NCBI GenBank assembly: GCA_964454015.1
Contig: CAYVQF010000004.1
Location: 62,001 to 126,000 of the forward strand
From: CAYVQF01 sp964454015
GTDB lineage: Bacteria > Myxococcota_A > Bradymonadia > UBA4248
Length of the DNA: 64,000 bases
Direction of reading: 5' to 3'
The notes beneath the pieces are model-generated. The model saw only the letters and a list, made by a program, of their open reading frames with translations, was not told the origin of the DNA and did not search any database. Shown piece by piece: positions 18,001-26,289 of this stretch. Both the position numbers and the translations under genes were made by a program. Positions within the stretch are counted from its first letter, which is position 1. Each line of letters begins with the position of its first letter.

Positions 18001-19309
18001 TGCCGGCAATGGAGATGCCCATGTCGACGGCAGGGCCAATGTAATGCAGGACTGCGAGGATTTTGCCGACGACGTCTTTGGAGTCCTTGAAGGGGTTGGA
18101 CTTCCAAGCGCGGATCATCTTGGAGATGTCACCACCGATGCCTGGGATGGCGTCGGCCCACAGCTCCTTGGGGATCTTTGCGCCCAAGGCATCGGCGTGG
18201 CGGCCGATGCGGTCGTTTTCACCGGTGAGGGCCAAGGTGGGCTCGGGATCGGCCTTGTGCTGTTCCATGAACTGGGCCATGAGCTCCGCACCCGAGCCAC
18301 CAGCGCCCGCCGCGACGGGCTGAGGCGCCAGCGTCGGTCCGCCGAGTCCAGCACCGGCCGCTGCACTTCCGCTCTCTTTGGCGCCTTCGGCGCCCGCTTT
18401 GTCGCCGCCTTTCTTGGCGCCACCTTCTTTGGCGGGCGCTTCTTTCTCAGCAGGGGCGGCGTCGGCTTTTTCTGTCGCGGCCTTATCGCCACCCTCGCCA
18501 GCGGCGTCGGCCTGCTCTTCCTGGGCCCCCTCTTCCTGGGCCCCCTCTTCCTGGCCTTGCTCCTCCTCGCCCTGTAGCTCCTCCCCCTGGGCCGCTTCGC
18601 CGCCGCCTTCTTGCGCCTCGACCTGGGCGCCTTCCGGTGCGCCTTGCTGCCCTTGCTCTTGCTGCTCCGGCGCGCCCTCGCCTTGCTCCTCTTGGCCTTG
18701 AGCGGCCTGCGGCGCCTCGGCGGCCGCCTCTACTTTCTCGGCCTCGTCTTGCTGGGCGGCCTCTGGGGCAAGCGCTTCATCTTGGGTCGTTGCGGCCTCT
18801 TGGGCCTCGGGGGCCGGCGCCTTGCCCTCCTCGGGGCTCATTTCTTGTTCCTGCGGTGCAGGATCCGCGGCCTCAGAGGCGTCGAGCTCGGCTTGCGCCT
18901 CAGGGGCCGCCTCTTCTTTCTCCGCCTCTTCTTTCTCCGCCTCTTCTTTCTCGGCAGCGGGGTCCTGGGCTGGCGCCGCTTCAGGTGCTTGACTCACAAG
19001 CGGCCCGGCCTCGGGGGCGGCTTCGTGCTCGGCCTCGGCCGTGGTGGCCTCGTCGCCAGCTTCACCTTCTCGAGTCGCCGCGTTGGGATCGGTGCTGGGG
19101 CCCATCTCGTTGGCCTGCGCCGCCTTGCGCGCGCGCCGGCGGTCCATCCAGCTCATCTCGGGGGAGGCCGCCTCAGGGCCAGTCTGGTCGGCCTGGCTTT
19201 GGGCAACGGCAGGGTTGGAGGCCGGAGCGAAGTCCTCTTTGGGGGCGGGCAACGCGTCTTCTTTGGTCGCACGCTTCATCTCGACTGTGTAGGCTCTTGC
19301 GTCGGACAT
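15095..19309 (-). CDS. Giant acidic/coiled-coil protein with hydrophobic core, candidate contractile-injection or toxin scaffold
   Basis: 1404 residues, with AGGGG about 8 nt before the ATG at 19309. Residues about 20-325 are extreme low complexity (E, A, Q, K, G). Residues 345-367 (EQHKADPEPTLALTGEND) begin the folded part. Residues 415-490 hold several hydrophobic helices with AxxxG small-residue texture, followed by a Gly/Ala/Lys-rich region to about 660. Residues 930-1040 and 1130-1230 are coiled coils separated by amphipathic helices (about 1075-1130: WKTLIKPAIEAVKKAMAKV). There is no signal peptide. Very long proteins built this way occur as cargo or associated proteins of extracellular contractile injection systems and polymorphic-toxin loci; that assignment is inference. 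No catalytic motif was found. Confidence 0.5.
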   Translation of the reverse strand: MSDARAYTVEMKRATKEDALPAPKEDFAPASNPAVAQSQADQTGPEAASPEMSWMDRRRARKAAQANEMGPSTDPNAATREGEAGDEATTAEAEHEAAPEAGPLVSQAPEAAPAQDPAAEKEEAEKEEAEKEEAAPEAQAELDASEAADPAPQEQEMSPEEGKAPAPEAQEAATTQDEALAPEAAQQDEAEKVEAAAEAPQAAQGQEEQGEGAPEQQEQGQQGAPEGAQVEAQEGGGEAAQGEELQGEEEQGQEEGAQEEGAQEEQADAAGEGGDKAATEKADAAPAEKEAPAKEGGAKKGGDKAGAEGAKESGSAAAGAGLGGPTLAPQPVAAGAGGSGAELMAQFMEQHKADPEPTLALTGENDRIGRHADALGAKIPKELWADAIPGIGGDISKMIRAWKSNPFKDSKDVVGKILAVLHYIGPAVDMGISIAGKVGMAATIGGAILTLLAPPVGAFLLAAGRVANAVSTVLSAVRLIISVVSSVLTAVKIGLEPNPQARLELVQHLRQDISAGVGAGLTVVLSKLGGGAKNAGKTATSRASDAMKTAWKQGSGMGKVTGAIAAGARTFKQSLGTSMREGVQGLKNMPGQTLKSLKGGIASIRQAGFGGTMANLGHGIKSGLHGKFVAPITDSLASFQVAKASWQSWQGGANIFSSQYWKAVGSVNFPTVATAQGIGGKAKAVYSSLTDANVNGYMANVQGVTGAAWDKDNPGQVTDPVAKQRKKTADLQAALDGGDRTEMLRAMHGPEADLDKFSHFSDDTVRHQVKLQATDSAQKLRAINYTGAGMGAAEAAFTPGASVVKSAVAGSGGAGATISKGMSGQSAAEVKKGQKNSIQDFASQALETKDKKERSFVKARFQPANASGRVESFFAGIPADFDAHIAELQADLIARTGGQASVTLGAAGNAAAKKVEPPPPAPPEGITIPGEEELGMIAQSRAEIPGLKGRIEEDIAAALTARGEAEKALAKAQEASQQLAEHSATAQEQQGANDKDLAQILSAKENQALADAKLDEGQGQTDGAQSEAAGVQQQGAGTDVVADEGKKKAEEEKKAREDQAAWDAEYKSASLAKKAWMKGKKAVMNFANFLKKAVDFVWKTLIKPAIEAVKKAMAKVMGFITELITQVVLKIVAKIMGGKAEGRINETLAAMKEAQAQETQQETAAAQAEAQETKGKASEAEEKATAEIARCDENAAEGQALIAQLDQNDAALAAREAQIRGERDAFKAQYGPYFDWKANQENEEKKGPAEGEELQDAPQAQEEPAAQQDLSQQPLPPSTLGLLAQAVQSVGGDSQSAEQELKALTKAHADAFLAQAPEAEKAKLSAHAQQVISSVLAQQGANETERRTRLAGYRARIAALSSMRGADAVKEVVELRRAIVEDAKGVDAMKSATIDAFNESFSQA

Positions 19310-19863
19310 TTTCGTTCCCCTTTCGCCCAGGTGGCCAACCCACCGTATATTGTTTAGCTTTTGGCGATGACGCCGGTCGCAGTCGGGTGCGCTCGCGCCA
19401 CCACCCGATCGCCAGAGGGCAAGTCAACCTACGAGGCGAAAGCAAATTCAACGCCAAATTGACTGCCGCTGCTCAGCAGGAGGTGGGCTTGGGCTTTCGT
19501 GGGATGAACGCAAGGGAACAGGGGATGACGTGGGTGGGCTCCGGGGACCAGGCGCGCGCGCCCTCGCGGCACATGCGCCACCATGACACAGTGCTCCCCG
19601 GGTCGACCGCCTCGTGGTCTGAGGTGCGGGGACGGATGTCACCATTATAGGAGTGGGCGATTTCTGGGCCCCAAATTCGACTCTGGAAATATCGGCAGCG
19701 CCCGTTAGACTTGAAGAGTGACGCGAAGCTGTGGTGCCTCTCCTCTCGCTCTACACTGCTGCTGGGGCGGCCCTCTTGGGGGCTCCAGGCCGACATTCAA
19801 GCGCGCGTGCAGACCGCTTCGACAGGCTTTCTCGACGAAGTCCAAACGAATAGGAGCCTCACC
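19310..19863. other. Divergent intergenic region
   Basis: This gap of about 550 bp separates the leftward 1404-residue gene from the rightward GST gene and holds no convincing gene. The short reading frames here lack ribosome sites and recognisable protein texture. On the minus strand a TATAAT-like hexamer lies at 19649-19644, but it has no matching -35. The DNA is less GC-rich than its surroundings, as expected for a region with promoters on both strands. Confidence 0.4.
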
Positions 19864-20508
19864 ATGCTGCGCTTGCATTACCATCCCTTGAGCCCCTACT
19901 GTCGCAAGGCCTTGGTCGCCGTCTATCATCGCGGCGATGAGGTGGCCCATGAGCTGGTGGACATCTTTGGCGACGCCATCCACTCGCCGGCCTTTCGCGC
20001 CCTGAGCCCTTTCGGCAAAATGCCTTTCCTCGAGAGCCCTGATGGGGTGATCTACGAGTCGACCTCCATCATCGAGTACCTGGAGAGCCGCGGCCCGCGC
20101 CTCCTCATTCCCCTCGACCCCACTGAGGCCCGCCTCGCCCGACACCTCGACAGGATTGGCGATCTCTACATCATCAATGCTCAGAAAACCCTGTGGTGGT
20201 GCCCCAATGGCGGCGAGGCGCCCGATGCCCGTGACCTGGCCCTCAAGGCCTGGGACGTCTTGGCTCAACAACTCGCCGATGGCCGCCACTACTTGCTGGG
20301 AGACTGGTTCACCTTGGCCGATATCGGCGCCGCCATCGGCAGCGACTACCTCATGCGGGTCGGGATGAACCCGCCGAGCGCGCTGCTGCCCTGGTTGCAG
20401 CGCTGTTTTGCCGTCGAGGCCATGCATCGGGCCCTCAATGAGGCGCTGCCCTTTGCCAACTCCATCATCGAGGAGCGCAAGCAACGCACCCAGCGGGCCC
20501 GCCGCTAG
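19864..20508 (+). CDS. Glutathione S-transferase family protein
   Basis: 214 residues. The ATG at 19864 is preceded by AGGAG at a 7-nt spacing; the open frame upstream to 19711 is not needed. The N-terminal thioredoxin-like domain shows HYHPLSPYCRKALVAVYHRG (a Ser/Cys active-site turn), FGKMPFLESPDG with the cis-Pro, and YESTSIIEYLE, the GSH gamma-Glu-binding Glu-Ser pair. The C-terminal domain is helical with WFTLADIGAAIGSDY (N-capping box S/T-x-x-D). Function: glutathione-dependent conjugation or reductase-type detoxification; the class is not determinable. It ends 6 bp from a convergent gene. Confidence 0.9.
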   Translation: MLRLHYHPLSPYCRKALVAVYHRGDEVAHELVDIFGDAIHSPAFRALSPFGKMPFLESPDGVIYESTSIIEYLESRGPRLLIPLDPTEARLARHLDRIGDLYIINAQKTLWWCPNGGEAPDARDLALKAWDVLAQQLADGRHYLLGDWFTLADIGAAIGSDYLMRVGMNPPSALLPWLQRCFAVEAMHRALNEALPFANSIIEERKQRTQRARR

Positions 20509-20514
20509 AGGCGC

Positions 20515-21939
20515 CTAGGTGTTGCGATAGTAGGCGATCTGCTCGAGGGCGTTCTGGGCGTAGGTGTCGTCGGGCCAGGACACGAGGACCAAGCGGTAAT
20601 AGCGCTCGGCTTCATCGAGGTTGCCCAGCCCGTAGTGGATGTCAGCCAGGGCGCGGCAGGCGTCGGTGCGCTGCGGATCGCTGCGAAAAATCTCCCCATA
20701 GTAGTAGAGCGCTTGGTCCCAGTCCTGCTGCTCCCAGGCGGAGCGCGCTGCCTCGTCCAAGGCGTTGCTTGCCGGCGCGGCCAGCGCCTCTGGTGCGGAC
20801 GACCACTGGGCGTCGTCGTCGACTGGGGCGGGGGGGGGCGGCTGGCCCCAGGCCTCTGATGTCGCGGGTGCCGTGGTCGGGACGCCGCTGCCTTGGTTGC
20901 GCCAATCGTTGGGATCGGTCGCCGGGTCGTAGAGAGGCGGCAGGGGCTCGCCGTCGTCGGGGTAGGCCTGGTTGGGCGGGGGCCAGGCTTCGTCGTCGTC
21001 GCCCTCGACATCGGCCCCGTCGGCCCCAGCCTCTTCCCAGGCCGTGGTGACCAGGAGGCCCAAGCCTGGGTGGAGCGCGACGGCCTTCTCCGGATCTTGA
21101 TAGAGGCCTTCGAGGGTATAGAAGGCGGCAGCCGCGAGGAGGAAAGTGGCCCCCAGGTCAGGGGTGATGCTGACGAAGTAGCTCGTGAACACGTGGTTGC
21201 CGGCGGCCCAGGTCGCGAGCCAAGCGTAGAAGGCCAGGGCCGGTACCCAGAAGAGGAAGGCGATGCCAGCCACGGGGCCGGCCGCCGGGAGGCGCAGGTC
21301 GGGGCGGACCAGGGCGGCGGCAGAGTAGGCGGCGAGGAGTCCCCCGGCGACGGGACCGAGGGAGACGAGGAGGAGCAAACCAAAGAGGAAGATCCGCAGC
21401 GCGAAGGGGATGCCGCTGGGCAGGGAGAAGACCTCGGCGCTCAGGGCGGTCAGTGGGGTGAGGGCCATCTCGCCGTTGAGTGGCCAGAAGGCCAAGAAGA
21501 GCATGACCGAGCCCCCGATCAGGCCGAAGGCGTTGCGGGCGGAGTAGTCCTTCTCCGAGTCGGCGCAGAAGGCACAGCAGGCGGCGATAGCCGGGAAAAC
21601 GACCCAGATCACTCGGATGATCCAGGCAGGGTCGTTGAAGAAGCCAGAGAATGAGCCGATGGATTGGAGGGTGATGAGGGCGCTCAGGAGGAGGCCGAGG
21701 GCCGCAAGGACGATGCCCTTGAGGAGGCGATTGACGGGTAGAAAGAGGGCCGCGGCCAAGGCGAGGCCAGCGGCGACCTGAAAGATCTGGGTCACGATGG
21801 TCAAGCCGCTCTCGTTCCAGGCGAAAGACCACTTGGCCGAGGCGCCGCGGGGCAAGAAAAAGGCGAGGAAGAGAAAAGCCGCGACGGGCAGACCAACGAA
21901 CTGGAAGATGCGCTCTCGGCGTTGGATGTCGGTGTCCAT
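20515..21939 (-). CDS. Polytopic membrane protein with C-terminal TPR
   Basis: 474 residues. The first ~290 residues contain about seven or eight hydrophobic helices (for example FVGLPVAAFLFLAFFLP, LALAAALFLPV, AGIAFLFWVPALAFYAW). A Pro/Asp-rich cytosolic or periplasmic linker follows at about 300-400. Residues about 410-470 are a TPR-like pair (AARSAWEQQDWDQALYYYGE and LADIHYGLGNLDEAERYYR). Family unknown. The TPR tail suggests docking of a soluble partner at the membrane. It is divergent from the phosphorylase gene and convergent with GST, so it is probably monocistronic. Confidence 0.6.
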   Translation of the reverse strand: MDTDIQRRERIFQFVGLPVAAFLFLAFFLPRGASAKWSFAWNESGLTIVTQIFQVAAGLALAAALFLPVNRLLKGIVLAALGLLLSALITLQSIGSFSGFFNDPAWIIRVIWVVFPAIAACCAFCADSEKDYSARNAFGLIGGSVMLFLAFWPLNGEMALTPLTALSAEVFSLPSGIPFALRIFLFGLLLLVSLGPVAGGLLAAYSAAALVRPDLRLPAAGPVAGIAFLFWVPALAFYAWLATWAAGNHVFTSYFVSITPDLGATFLLAAAAFYTLEGLYQDPEKAVALHPGLGLLVTTAWEEAGADGADVEGDDDEAWPPPNQAYPDDGEPLPPLYDPATDPNDWRNQGSGVPTTAPATSEAWGQPPPPAPVDDDAQWSSAPEALAAPASNALDEAARSAWEQQDWDQALYYYGEIFRSDPQRTDACRALADIHYGLGNLDEAERYYRLVLVSWPDDTYAQNALEQIAYYRNT

Positions 21940-22244
21940 GTTCTTCTGAGTGGGCTGTGGTTCAGGCCTGGTGGCGGGCGCGCAGGCCCTCGGTCTTGAA
22001 TCGGAGAGGCGGCGCGGTGTCCTCGTGGCGCGGCTGCCGGGCGTGAGAGGGCAGCTTGCGTCGACTGGGGACCAACTTACCCTTTTCCGCAGAGAGTCTC
22101 CAGCCCGCAGCGCAGGGCTGACAGGTGGCCCATGAAGGCCTATAATGCGTCCTTTCGCGCTGGCGAAACGCGTGCTGGCGTGGCTTCGCCATAGCGGGTG
22201 TCGTCAGCCATTGGCCATTGCCTTTTGCCTTGGGAAGAATCGAG
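21940..22244. other. Divergent promoter region
   Basis: About 300 bp between the leftward membrane/TPR gene and the rightward phosphorylase gene. It contains one strong rightward promoter candidate (listed separately) and no credible gene. Confidence 0.5.
22118..22146 (+). promoter_or_regulatory. Sigma70-type promoter for the phosphorylase gene
   Basis: CTGACA at 22118-22123 and TATAAT at 22141-22146 are separated by 17 bp, a near-consensus housekeeping promoter. It lies about 100 bp upstream of the ATG at 22245 and may serve the whole rightward run to 25183. Confidence 0.6.
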
Positions 22245-23189
22245 ATGACAGGTAGACATGGAGCGCCCGTACAGATTCCTTGGTCGGACTACGTCGTGCA
22301 TCTGCCCATGCCGCATGCTTTTGGTGCGGAGCGCGCGGCGGAGAAGGCCAAGCTCTTGGAAAAGGTGCGCTATTTTTTGCTCGTTGGGAGCCTGATGCGT
22401 CCCCGGCGGATCGCCCAGCATGTCGCCAAGGAGCTCGGTATGCCGTGGGTGGGGACCTACTTCAACCTCTTGGACGACCACGCCGTGGCGGACCGCGAGT
22501 TCAACATCGAGGTGGTGGGGCTCGGCACGGATCCCGATGTCCACGTCGCCATCGTGAGCCATGGGATCGGCGGCTCGGGGGCGGAGATCGTCCTGCGCGA
22601 GCTGAGCGCGCTGGTGCATGTGGCGCAAGAGGCCGCTGGCAACGCGTGGCAGCCGATCTGTGGCGTCGGCCGCAGCGGGACCCGCGGGACCCTGGCGGAC
22701 ATCGCTTACGGCACCATCGGGATCTCTTCCGCGTCCTTTCGCGATGATTTCACCGTGAGTCTCCCTGACCCGACGCTGCAGGCCCACTTGGTGGCGGCGG
22801 CGACCGAGAGCGGCTTCCCCTATGCCCTGGGCAAGGGGATCTCGACGGATCTCTTCTGGACGGGGCAGGGCCGGGTGACGCCGAGGGAGGGCTTTGAGCC
22901 CGCTCACATTAGGGAGACGCGCTTGGCCAGGGCGCAGGCCATGCTGTGGTCGTGGGTCGAGGCGGGCATTGAATTCATCGAGATGGAAGATTTCACGGTG
23001 CACGCCGTCTGCCACAGCCTGGGGATCCCGTCGGTGTCGGCAGGGGCGATTGTGGCGCGGCGCTTCGATGCGGCGCAGGGCGCTTTCGTCCTCGACTATG
23101 ATGCCGAGGCCAAGGAGCGCAGTGAACTGCTGCCAGCCATCGCCATCCTCCGCGCCTTTGCGTCGCATTGGCGCGTGGCCCAGGGCTGA
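22245..23189 (+). CDS. Purine/uridine phosphorylase family protein (PNP_UDP_1)
   Basis: 314 residues from the ATG at 22245 (GGAAG 8 nt upstream); an upstream TTG at 22218 is less likely. The nucleoside phosphorylase family 1 landmarks are present: VAIVSHGIGGSGAEIVLREL (phosphate-binding GxG region), CGVGRSGTRG, and near the C-terminus GIEFIEMEDFTVHAVCHSLGI, where the E-M-E-[DA] segment contacts ribose. Function is phosphorolysis of a nucleoside to base plus ribose 1-phosphate; uridine-type is slightly favoured, but the substrate is not certain. The next gene starts 42 bp downstream on the same strand. Confidence 0.8.
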   Translation: MTGRHGAPVQIPWSDYVVHLPMPHAFGAERAAEKAKLLEKVRYFLLVGSLMRPRRIAQHVAKELGMPWVGTYFNLLDDHAVADREFNIEVVGLGTDPDVHVAIVSHGIGGSGAEIVLRELSALVHVAQEAAGNAWQPICGVGRSGTRGTLADIAYGTIGISSASFRDDFTVSLPDPTLQAHLVAAATESGFPYALGKGISTDLFWTGQGRVTPREGFEPAHIRETRLARAQAMLWSWVEAGIEFIEMEDFTVHAVCHSLGIPSVSAGAIVARRFDAAQGAFVLDYDAEAKERSELLPAIAILRAFASHWRVAQG

Positions 23190-23231
23190 GGGAGGTCCCA
23201 TGATGCGTGCGCACCACCGAGGCAGGCGCTG

Positions 23232-23720
23232 ATGTCCAAAGGTCAGAAGCGAGTGTTCATCGCCGTCTTGGCCCTGTGGGTCGGCCTGTGGGTGGTCTTA
23301 CAGATGGTGGTGGCGCTGCAGGAAGAAGAGCGGCTGGCGCGTCAACTCTTGATGCTGGATGAGGTACGGCTCGGGGCGGGCGGCGAGGTGCTCCCTGTGG
23401 CGGCGGCGGTTGATGGGGGAGAGGCGCCCGCCTCAGCGGGGGTGGATCCCAAAGGGGCGGTGGCGGCGGCGATGGCGTCGCGTCTACGGCACCTCTCGGC
23501 GTGTGTGATGACGTCTGATGGGTCGCGGGCGCCGGTGGAGGTGGTTTTGACCAAGGGCGAGGGCGGTTGGCAGGTGAGCGCCGTGCGGGGTGCGCGGGTG
23601 CAGGCGCCGGATTTGGCGTGTGTGCAGGGGGCGTTGGCGCCGGTGCAGTGGCCGGATTTGCCTGGGGACGAGGCGCGCTTGGCCCTGCTCTCTTTGGCCG
23701 AAGGTGGCCAGGCACCATGA
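23232..23720 (+). CDS. Small membrane-anchored protein, function unknown
   Basis: 162 residues. One N-terminal transmembrane helix (residues 8-29, VFIAVLALWVGLWVVLQMVVAL) is followed by a short coiled region and a periplasmic domain. Residues about 90-150 read LSACVMTSDGSRAPVEVVLTK ... ACVQGALAPVQWPDL; two Cys bracket a beta-rich segment, a pattern reminiscent of the C-terminal domain of AgmX/PglI- and TonB-like myxobacterial proteins. That likeness is weak. The stop overlaps the radical SAM start (ATGA at 23717-23720), so the two are cotranslated. Confidence 0.5.
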   Translation: MSKGQKRVFIAVLALWVGLWVVLQMVVALQEEERLARQLLMLDEVRLGAGGEVLPVAAAVDGGEAPASAGVDPKGAVAAAMASRLRHLSACVMTSDGSRAPVEVVLTKGEGGWQVSAVRGARVQAPDLACVQGALAPVQWPDLPGDEARLALLSLAEGGQAP

Positions 23721-25183
23721 GGGGCAGGCGGGCGGAGCAGGGACGGACGCGGCAGCTCAGTTGGCGGCAGCAGGTGCAGGCGCGGTTGGCGGCCGAGCGG
23801 GGGACCTGCTTCAAGCAGGCGCCCTGTCGGGTAGCGCTGCTGAAGCCGAGCTCCTACTTTGCCTCCATGTCGTCTCTGGGTTTGCAGCGGGTCTATGGGC
23901 TCTTCAACGCCGAGGATGGGGTGGCGGCAGAGCGCGCCTTTTTGCCGGATACGGTGGGCGATGGGCCGCTGCGCACCTACGAGAGCGGGATGGCCGTGGG
24001 GGCGGCGGATCTGGTGGCGTTGTCCGTGGGCTATGAGCTGGAGATGGGCGATTTGCTGGTGTGCTTGCAGCGGGCTGGCCTGGCATTTTTGGCCAAGGAC
24101 CGCGGCGTGGGTGACCCCCTGGTCTTGCTCGGTGGGCCGCTCACCTTCTCGAACCCGAGGCCGTTGGCGCCGCTGGTGGACTTGATGGTGCTCGGGGAGG
24201 CGGATGAGGTGATTGGGCCGCTGGCGCGCATCGTGGCGCGGGGGGGCGGTCGCGAGCGGATTTTGGATGAGGCGGCGTCGCTGCCCGGGGTGTGGGTGCC
24301 GTCGCGGCAGGAGGAGGCGCCGCTGCCGCTGCAGCTCGCCCGGCCTGAGTCGCTCGCGTGTTCGACCCTGCTGACGCCGCACACGGAGCTCTCGGATATG
24401 TTCCTGGTGGAGGTGAGCCGGGGCTGCCACCGCCGCTGTGACTTCTGTGTGATGCGGCGGGGCGCGGGGGCGGGGATGCGCTTGTTCAGCGCCGAGCAGG
24501 TGTGGGAGCACATCCCTGATTGGGCGGATCGCGTGGGTTTGGTGGGGGCGGCCGTCGCGGACCACCCCCACTTGGTGGGCATTATCGAGCGCCTGGTGGG
24601 TCAAGGGCGCCAGTGCTCCCTGTCGAGCTTGCGCAGCGATCGCATCAGCGCGCCCCTATTGGATGCGCTGGTGGCGGGGGGGCTGAAGACCCTGACCATC
24701 GCCGCCGATGGGGCGAGCGAGGCCCTGCGCCGGCGCATCCACAAGGACGTGGACCAAGGGCATCTGGTGGCGGCCGTGGAGGCAGCGCGGGCGCGACGCC
24801 TCAAGGTCAAGCTCTACGTCATGGTGGGCTTGCCGGGCGAGAGCGAGGGGGACATCGATGAGCTGGTGCACTTCATCCGCACCCATCTCTCGGGCTTGTC
24901 GGCGACCCTGGGGGTGGCGCCCTTCATCTCGAAACGGAACACGCCTCTGGACGGCTTGCCTTTTGCGGGCATCAAGGAGGTGGAGCGGCGCATGGCGCGG
25001 CTACGCCACGGCGTTGGCGGGATCGCTGAGGTGCGGGCGGCGTCGGCGCGGTGGGCGTGGATCGAGCATGCGTTGGCGCAGGGCGACGAGCGCTTGGCAG
25101 CGGTTGCCATCGCCGCCTACCATGACGGTGGTACTTTTGCAGCGTGGAAGCGAGCGCTGACCAGCGCTGGCCTCGGGGGCTGA
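23717..25183 (+). CDS. B12-binding-type radical SAM protein
   Basis: 488 residues from the ATG that overlaps the preceding stop; the frame open from 23567 is inside that gene. Residues about 236-245 contain CHRRCDFC, the CxxxCxxC motif that binds the [4Fe-4S] cluster and SAM, preceded by FLVEVSRG. The N-terminal part (ALLKPSSYFASMSSLGLQRVYGLF, VVGYELEMGDLL-like) has the texture of a degenerate cobalamin-binding Rossmann domain seen in B12-radical SAM families. Downstream, KVKLYVMVGLPGESEGD is the conserved radical SAM barrel segment. Substrate unknown, possibly methyl transfer or a methylthiolase-like reaction on RNA, lipid or a natural product. Confidence 0.8.
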   Translation: MRGRRAEQGRTRQLSWRQQVQARLAAERGTCFKQAPCRVALLKPSSYFASMSSLGLQRVYGLFNAEDGVAAERAFLPDTVGDGPLRTYESGMAVGAADLVALSVGYELEMGDLLVCLQRAGLAFLAKDRGVGDPLVLLGGPLTFSNPRPLAPLVDLMVLGEADEVIGPLARIVARGGGRERILDEAASLPGVWVPSRQEEAPLPLQLARPESLACSTLLTPHTELSDMFLVEVSRGCHRRCDFCVMRRGAGAGMRLFSAEQVWEHIPDWADRVGLVGAAVADHPHLVGIIERLVGQGRQCSLSSLRSDRISAPLLDALVAGGLKTLTIAADGASEALRRRIHKDVDQGHLVAAVEAARARRLKVKLYVMVGLPGESEGDIDELVHFIRTHLSGLSATLGVAPFISKRNTPLDGLPFAGIKEVERRMARLRHGVGGIAEVRAASARWAWIEHALAQGDERLAAVAIAAYHDGGTFAAWKRALTSAGLGG

Positions 25184-25218
25184 AGCTGGTCAGCGTCAGA
25201 GATGGAGGGGCAGGCACG

Positions 25219-26205
25219 ATGAACGACGCGCCAGGGCGAGAGAAGCGCCACTTCTTGCGGCCCGATCTCCAGGCCGACTATCGTGCGCGGATCAATCGGG
25301 TCATCGATTATATCAATGCGCACCTCGATGCGCCGCTGTCTTTGGAGCGTCTGGCGGCGTTGGCTGCCTTCTCGCCCTTTCACTTTCACCGCATTTTTGC
25401 GGCCATCGTCGGGGAGCCGCTGGGCACCTTCATCAAGCGGGTGCGCTTGGAGGCGGCGGCGGCGCGTTTGCACAGCAACCCCTCCATGGCGATCACGACT
25501 ATCGCCTTGGATTGCGGTTATGCCAACTCAGCGGCCTTTGCCCGCGCCTTCAAGGAGCATTTCGGTTGCAGCGCCAGCCAGTGGCGTCGCCAGGGGCGGC
25601 GTGGCACCGGGGCAAGCAAGATTGGCATAAGGGATCGCAAGATGGGGAAAGACTTCGCCGCTGACCTTGGCCATGATGCCGATACGACGCATGGGGCGTC
25701 GTACTCCGACCTTCTTGATGCGAGGCATGTGATGACCCTTACCGTTCGTTTCGAAGATTTACCCTCTTATCGTGTGGCTTATGCGCGGGCGCTGGGGCCC
25801 TATGACGTCAGCGCCGGGCGCGCCTGGGAGTCCCTGTGTCGCTGGGCCGGTCCCCGCGGGCTGCTGCGGCCAGACAGCGTCTGGATTGGGATCTCTTATG
25901 ACGATCCTTCGATCACCCCGGCGGAGAAACTGCGCTATGATGCCTGCGTCAATGTGCCCGAGAGCCAAGAGGCGGAAGGGGAGATCGGGGTCTTGACGAT
26001 CCCGGGCGGGCGCCATTTGGTGGCCCACTATCGCGGGAACAGCGCCGGTATCGCTGCGGCCTACGGGGAGATTTATGGCGTGGAGCTGCCCAAGCATCAG
26101 ATGCAGCCGGCGGAGAGCGCCGCCTACGAGCGTTACCTCGCCGAGCCGCAGGGCGACTTCTTCGACATGGAGATCTGTGTCCCCGTCAAAGGCATGCATC
26201 CGTGA
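25219..26205 (+). CDS. AraC-family regulator fused to a GyrI-like effector domain
   Basis: 328 residues from the ATG at 25219 (GGAGGGG upstream). Residues about 25-130 carry two helix-turn-helix motifs (LSLERLAALAAFSPFHFHRIF and ITTIALDCGYANSAAFARAF), the signature of AraC/XylS. A linker leads to a GyrI/SbmC-like domain (about 180-325: VRFEDLPSYRVAYARALGPY, FDMEICVPVKG), which binds small hydrophobic or cationic effectors in SoxS/Rob/BmrR relatives. Role: transcription activator of a drug- or metabolite-response gene. The target is not evident; the downstream carboxylate locus starts 240 bp away and could be independent. Confidence 0.85.
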   Translation: MNDAPGREKRHFLRPDLQADYRARINRVIDYINAHLDAPLSLERLAALAAFSPFHFHRIFAAIVGEPLGTFIKRVRLEAAAARLHSNPSMAITTIALDCGYANSAAFARAFKEHFGCSASQWRRQGRRGTGASKIGIRDRKMGKDFAADLGHDADTTHGASYSDLLDARHVMTLTVRFEDLPSYRVAYARALGPYDVSAGRAWESLCRWAGPRGLLRPDSVWIGISYDDPSITPAEKLRYDACVNVPESQEAEGEIGVLTIPGGRHLVAHYRGNSAGIAAAYGEIYGVELPKHQMQPAESAAYERYLAEPQGDFFDMEICVPVKGMHP

Positions 26206-26246
26206 TCTGGAGAGAGGGCGGTGTGCCAGTGGGCACGGCCGGGCGC

Positions 26247-26274
26247 GAGGTCACCCTAGCTGCGTCGTGACCTC
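26247..26274. promoter_or_regulatory. Inverted repeat between the AraC gene and the symporter operon
   Basis: GAGGTCAC at 26247-26254 and GTGACCTC at 26267-26274 are perfect 8-bp arms around 12 bp. It lies about 40 bp after the AraC-type gene and 16 bp upstream of the -35 of the symporter promoter. No T-run follows, so an operator is more likely than a terminator, but both remain possible. Confidence 0.45.
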
Positions 26275-26289
26275 CTCTTCACTCCGTTC

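Noticed and set aside
18637..19650. 337-codon plus-strand frame opposite the head of the giant acidic protein
   Set aside because: Arg/Pro/Leu-rich complement of an E/A/Q-rich coding sequence; typical shadow frame.
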